Source: Pandoraea aquatica (GTDB lineage Bacteria > Pseudomonadota > Gammaproteobacteria > Burkholderiales > Burkholderiaceae). From it: a stretch of 64,000 nt of DNA. Every line of letters starts with the position of its first letter. Positions within the stretch are counted from its first letter, which is position 1. Positions 62,352-64,000 of this stretch are shown one piece after another. The position numbers were made by a program, and so were the translations under genes. The notes under the pieces are model-generated. The model did not search any database and was not told where the DNA came from. It saw only the letters and a list, made by a program, of their open reading frames with translations. The stretch spans positions 115,037-179,036 of the forward strand of contig NZ_CABPSN010000010.1 of assembly GCF_902459565.1 (NCBI RefSeq), given 5' to 3'.

Positions 62352-63299
62352 ATGACGAAACGAATTGCGTTGGTGGTCTATCCCGACTTTCAGATGATGT
62401 CGCTGGCCTCGATGTCGGCATTCGAGATGGCGAACTTCGAACGCGAGGAACCGCTGTACGAAGTGCAGACCGTCTCGGTCGAAGGCGGACTGGTGCGGGA
62501 CTCTGCCGGGATTGCGGTGGCGACGGAGCCTATCGGGCGGCATCGTTACGACACGGTACTGGTCGCGGGCGCGACGTACGTCGTGCCGACGGAGCCGGAT
62601 CTGGTCGAGGCTTTGCGGGGGCTCGCGCCGAAAGTGCGACGCATCGGCAGCATCTGCTCGGGGGCGTTCGTGCTGGCCGACGCCGGGTTGCTGAACGGGC
62701 GGCGCGCCACGACGCATTGGGGGCAGGCAACGGCTTTACAGCAGCAGCACCCGGACGTGATCGTCGAAGACGACCGGATCTACGTCAACGACGGTCCGAT
62801 ATGGACGTCGGCAGGCATGACGGCCGGTATCGATCTGGCACTGGCGCTGGTCGAGGCCGATTACGGCAGCGATGTCGCCCGTGATACGTCTCGCTTGCTG
62901 GTGGTGCATTACCGACGCACCGGCGGTCAGTCGCAGTTCTCAACGCTGTCCACGCTGGAGCCCAGTTCCGACCGGGTCCGTGCGGCGCTCGCTTACGCCC
63001 GTGAGCATTTGCGAGAGCCGCTATCGGTCGAGCAACTTGCGGCACAGGTGCACTGGAGTGCGCGCCATTTCAGTCGTGAATTCACGTTGCAGACCGGACT
63101 GACACCGGCGAAGGCGATCGAGAAGTTGCGTCTCGAAGCCGCGCAGGCGTTGCTCGAGGCGGGTGAGGCGTCGATTGCGCGGGTCGCGATCGTGACCGGT
63201 TTTGGAGACGAAGAGCGTATGCGCCGTGCGTTCGTCCGTACGCTGGGCAAGCCGCCGCAGGCTTTGTTGCGCGAGGCCCGCGAACGCATGCGGGCATGA
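62352..63299 (+). CDS. GlxA-family AraC-type transcriptional regulator (DJ-1/PfpI + HTH)
   Basis: 315 residues. The N-terminal DJ-1/PfpI domain (about 1-190) has the elbow IGSICSGAFVLADAGLL (Cys near 100) and ATTHW. The C-terminal AraC double helix-turn-helix (about 210-310) has WSARHFSREFTLQTGLTPAKA and VAIVTGFGDEERMRRAF. The DJ-1 part is taken as a ligand sensor. The start ATG 62352 (TKRIALVVYPDFQMM) fits the family; an upstream extension to 62292 lacks homology. Its targets probably include the divergent SDR gene. Confidence 0.9.
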   Translation: MTKRIALVVYPDFQMMSLASMSAFEMANFEREEPLYEVQTVSVEGGLVRDSAGIAVATEPIGRHRYDTVLVAGATYVVPTEPDLVEALRGLAPKVRRIGSICSGAFVLADAGLLNGRRATTHWGQATALQQQHPDVIVEDDRIYVNDGPIWTSAGMTAGIDLALALVEADYGSDVARDTSRLLVVHYRRTGGQSQFSTLSTLEPSSDRVRAALAYAREHLREPLSVEQLAAQVHWSARHFSREFTLQTGLTPAKAIEKLRLEAAQALLEAGEASIARVAIVTGFGDEERMRRAFVRTLGKPPQALLREARERMRA

Positions 63300-63727
63300 G
63301 TCTTCCCTGGTGCCTGATGCATCGCACGCACGTCATGCGCAGCTCATCTGTCTTTCAGCCCGGCTTCATGAGGGCATCGTCCGTCAGGTTGGGTGTCGAA
63401 TGACGTCGCGTTGCGTTGTAAGCGTTTCACGAACGATACGTTTTCGGCAGGGGACGTATCGATGTCTCGTAAATTGAGTTATTAATTTCTTTTAAATCAA
63501 TGGGTTGAATCGCCTGGCACGGAATTCGCGTATGTGAATCGTGTATGGCGAAGCGCCAACCCGGATTCTCCGCAGGCTGTTGGCAAGGGACTCCTGTGCT
63601 GTTAAGCACGGGCGGGCCCACTATTGCCCGCGATTTCTGCTGACGCGCTCTCGTCGTAACGTTGGACCTTCTGGCGGGGTCCGATGTGTTCCGAAGTGAG
63701 TGTGTGCGCGTGCGCGGGGAGGGGACC
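63300..63727. other. Intergenic region before the glycine-rich protein
   Basis: 428 bases without a supported gene. It contains a local AT-rich patch (AATTGAGTTATTAATTTCTTTTAAATC, about 63474-63500), which may be promoter or H-NS-like binding DNA. No terminator with a T-run is evident after the GlxA-type gene. Confidence 0.5.
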
Positions 63728-64000
63728 ATGAACAGGTTCAAGGCGACTCTGGTAGGGGCGGCAGCGGCAGCGATGCTCTGCGGCATTTCGATCAATGCGT
63801 CATACGCCGCCGGTGGTGGTGGCGGTGGACGTGGCGGAGGCGGCGGCATCGGCTTCGGCGGTGCGGGCGGCCTCGGCGGTTTGGGTGCATTCGGCGGCCC
63901 CGGCGGCACCGGGACCGGCGTCGGCATCGGCATCGGCGGCGCTGGCGGTTGCGGCTGCGGTGGCCACAGTGGTGGCGGCGGCGGTGGCGGTGGCGGTGGC
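63728..64000 (+). CDS. Glycine-rich secreted protein (3' end cut by window edge)
   Basis: 91 residues visible. ATG 63728 has GAGGGGACC as ribosome site. Residues 1-27 form a signal peptide (FKATLVGAAAAAMLCG, cleavage near SYA|AG). The rest is very Gly-rich (GGG, GIGFGG, GGLGGLGAFGG repeats) with a CGCGG..H cluster near 77-83. The codons vary among Gly codons, which argues for selection on protein rather than simple-sequence DNA. Such proteins may be envelope or surface components. The true end lies beyond the window. Confidence 0.72.
   Translation, partial: MNRFKATLVGAAAAAMLCGISINASYAAGGGGGGRGGGGGIGFGGAGGLGGLGAFGGPGGTGTGVGIGIGGAGGCGCGGHSGGGGGGGGGG

Noticed and set aside
63427..63933. Proline-rich minus-strand frame at the right edge
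   Set aside because: It is the complement of Gly codons in the glycine-rich gene, which has a signal peptide and ribosome site.
1..64000. CRISPR arrays, insertion sequences, prophage or integrative elements
   Set aside because: No regularly spaced repeats, transposase, integrase or terminal repeats were found; only short hairpins and operators.

Overview
The window is GC-rich, densely coded chromosomal DNA from a beta-proteobacterium of the Burkholderiaceae. Gene order (thrB - DUF2782 - polA; xseB - ispA - dxs - folE2; tsaD - yqeY - dnaG - rpoD - tRNA) and protein sequence fit Burkholderia/Pandoraea, and I lean to Pandoraea. That genus call rests on recognition of gene order and protein sequence, not on a search. 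I see no insertion sequence, prophage, integrase or CRISPR array. Both window edges cut a gene (thrB on the left, a glycine-rich secreted protein on the right).

Layout. 1-13.5 kb: homoserine kinase (partial), a secreted DUF2782 protein, a YeeE/YedE sulfur-compound permease, a LOG-family protein head-to-head with DNA polymerase I, a type II NADH dehydrogenase-like flavoprotein, a Tat-exported dienelactone hydrolase, a ZIP metal transporter, a 3-mercaptopyruvate-type sulfurtransferase, an EamA exporter and a Rieske oxygenase. 13.7-18.2 kb: xseB, ispA, dxs, folE2 (nuclease subunit, isoprenoid precursors, folate). 18.3-26.3 kb: tsaD (minus), a YhiN-type flavoprotein, YqeY, dnaG, rpoD with a histone-H1-like N-terminal extension, and a CAT-anticodon tRNA whose body matches tRNA-Ile2. 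The rpsU gene often found in this macromolecular-synthesis cluster is absent.

26.3-34 kb is an accessory, regulator-rich stretch. It has a Tat-exported agmatine deiminase with a divergent LysR, then a carboxymuconolactone decarboxylase/NmrA pair, another LysR, a periplasmic cupin, an ECF41 sigma factor with a fused SnoaL-like domain, and a metallo-beta-lactamase-fold hydrolase. A shared promoter-like element precedes the decarboxylase, the cupin and the sigma gene, which suggests one ECF41 regulon. 34-43.5 kb: two chemoreceptors, each with a FliA-type promoter, a low-GC GFA protein, an acetyl-CoA hydrolase/CoA-transferase with divergent LysR, and a CSS-EAL c-di-GMP phosphodiesterase. 43.6-48.1 kb: two uncharacterised small/secreted proteins, a candidate minus-strand sRNA carrying anti-Shine-Dalgarno tracts, and two MFS transporters (aromatic-acid type and Bcr/CflA drug type).

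48.1-51.7 kb: a self-sufficient CYP116B-like P450-reductase-ferredoxin fusion with a divergent IclR regulator. 51.8-54.6 kb: a near-palindromic Fur box upstream of a degenerate phosphopantetheinyl-transferase-like protein, followed by an orphan peptide-type substrate-binding protein. 54.6-60.7 kb: a translationally coupled four-gene sugar-acid-type operon (MFS - SDR - IlvD/EDD dehydratase - hydroxyisobutyrate-type dehydrogenase) with a divergent LysR and two matching 12-bp sites. 60.8-64 kb: a small lipoprotein, an SDR, a GlxA-type AraC regulator and the truncated glycine-rich protein.

The most interesting leads are the ECF41 promoter element, the anti-SD sRNA candidate, the Fur-controlled PPTase-like protein and the H1-like RpoD tail. 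All coordinates and motifs were read by eye, and functions are family-level inference.
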